NCBI GenBank assembly: GCA_002685435.1
Contig: NYXD01000076.1
Coordinates: forward strand, 8,328-13,428
DNA length: 5,101 nt
Direction: 5' to 3'
Source: Cryomorphaceae bacterium
Lineage (GTDB): Bacteria; Bacteroidota; Bacteroidia; Flavobacteriales; Schleiferiaceae
The position numbers and the translations under genes are program-made. Below the pieces are notes generated by a model, which made no database searches, was not told the origin of the DNA, and saw nothing but the letters and a program-made list of their open reading frames with translations. Below are positions 4,899 through 5,101 of this stretch, piece by piece. How positions within the stretch are numbered: position 1 is the first letter of the stretch; each line of letters starts with the position of its first letter.

Positions 4899-4950
4899 AA
4901 CATTTAGTTTTTACTTGAATTATCTATAATCTCTATTTGGCCATATGAAG
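4899..4950 (+). repeat. Box II leader repeat, detached right end
   Basis: CATTTAGTTTTTACTTGAAT, then CTATTTGG and CATATGAAG, align with the right half of box II at 3993-4040 and 792-843 in the same order. The ATG at 4945 opens 24 codons that run through the tRNA terminator and so are not a credible gene. It marks the right edge of the repeat array. Confidence 0.6.
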
Positions 4951-4980
4951 CTCTACGTTTATTCTGGAGGTTTAGAACAA

Positions 4981-5009
4981 AAAAGCCCCGCATCACTGCA
5001 GGGCTTTTT
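4981..5009 (-). terminator. Intrinsic terminator of tRNA-His
   Basis: On the minus strand AAAAAGCCC and GGGCTTTT flank TGCA and TGCG arms: GCCC pairs with GGGC, then a one-base mismatch, then GCA with TGC around a 4-base loop, with A-T pairs extending the stem and a T-run downstream. It starts 5 bases after the tRNA end. The symmetric A/T flanks could also stop transcripts arriving on the + strand. Confidence 0.85.
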
Positions 5010-5014
5010 CAAAG

Positions 5015-5089
5015 GGTGAAAGACGGGGTTCGAACCCGCGACCTCCGGAACCACAATCCGGCGCTCTAACCAGCTGAGCTACAATCACC
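5015..5089 (-). tRNA. tRNA-His (anticodon GTG)
   Basis: The minus strand shows TAGCTCAG...GAGC for the D arm, a CCGGA/TCCGG anticodon stem around TTGTGGT with anticodon GTG, and GCGGGTTCGAACCCCGT for the T arm. The extra G at -1 (5089), opposite C73 (5015), is the hallmark of tRNA-His. CCA is not encoded. In the acceptor stem, GTGATTG faces CTTTCAC, which leaves two U-U oppositions at pairs 5-68 and 6-67. Confidence 0.95.
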
Positions 5090-5101
5090 ATGTTTAGGGC
5101 C

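Noticed and set aside
4945..5019. 24-codon frame beginning MKLYVYSGGLEQ
   Set aside because: It runs through the tRNA-His terminator and into the tRNA 3' end. Its second half is simply the translated terminator hairpin.

Overview
The window looks like chromosomal DNA from a low-GC Bacteroidota bacterium, probably of the Cytophagia type; this is inferred, not proven. The signs are two secreted proteins whose signal peptides end in the SAFSQ/SAYSQ pattern, lipoproteins with LASC/ITSC lipoboxes and acidic residues after the cysteine, an EGF-like lipoprotein of a type common in that phylum, A/T-rich start regions without Shine-Dalgarno motifs, and short UUCG-loop terminators. There is no phage, transposase, integrase or CRISPR gene.

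Layout. 1-708: 3' part of a VanW-family gene whose start lies left of the window. 881-1333: four-helix membrane protein. 1525-1890: small lipoprotein with a lipocalin-like look, followed by a terminator. 2248-3871: compact three-gene run, an unrecognised protein with a Trp-rich heptad repeat followed by two tandem paralogous secreted/membrane proteins. 4035-4520: lipoprotein with an EGF-like domain, then a second, nearly identical terminator. 4685-4885 (minus): two-helix small membrane protein. 4979-5089 (minus): tRNA-His and its terminator.

The most unusual content lies between the genes. A previously unlabelled repeat family fills almost every larger gap, always in the + orientation. Box I (about 66-84 bp) occurs clearly at 1379-1462, 2010-2082, 3877-3960 and 4589-4663, and as a decayed fifth copy at 710-757. 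Box II (about 50-90 bp) follows box I at 758-848, 1463-1512 and 3961-4034, and reappears at 4899-4950. Box I reads as a short peptide ending at a conserved stop codon. Two copies are intact 24-codon ATG-to-stop ORFs; two others share a TAG at codon 15. Box II is a leader that ends on the start codon of the 4035 lipoprotein gene, and elsewhere on broken starts.

The unit is therefore gene, (terminator), box I, box II, next gene. It resembles a cassette-like array or the worn joints of an old tandem lipoprotein array in which the genes were exchanged while the joints remained. It does not show the inverted 7-mers of integron attC sites. The genes between the joints are mostly small envelope proteins of unknown role, and no shared pathway can be read from them.
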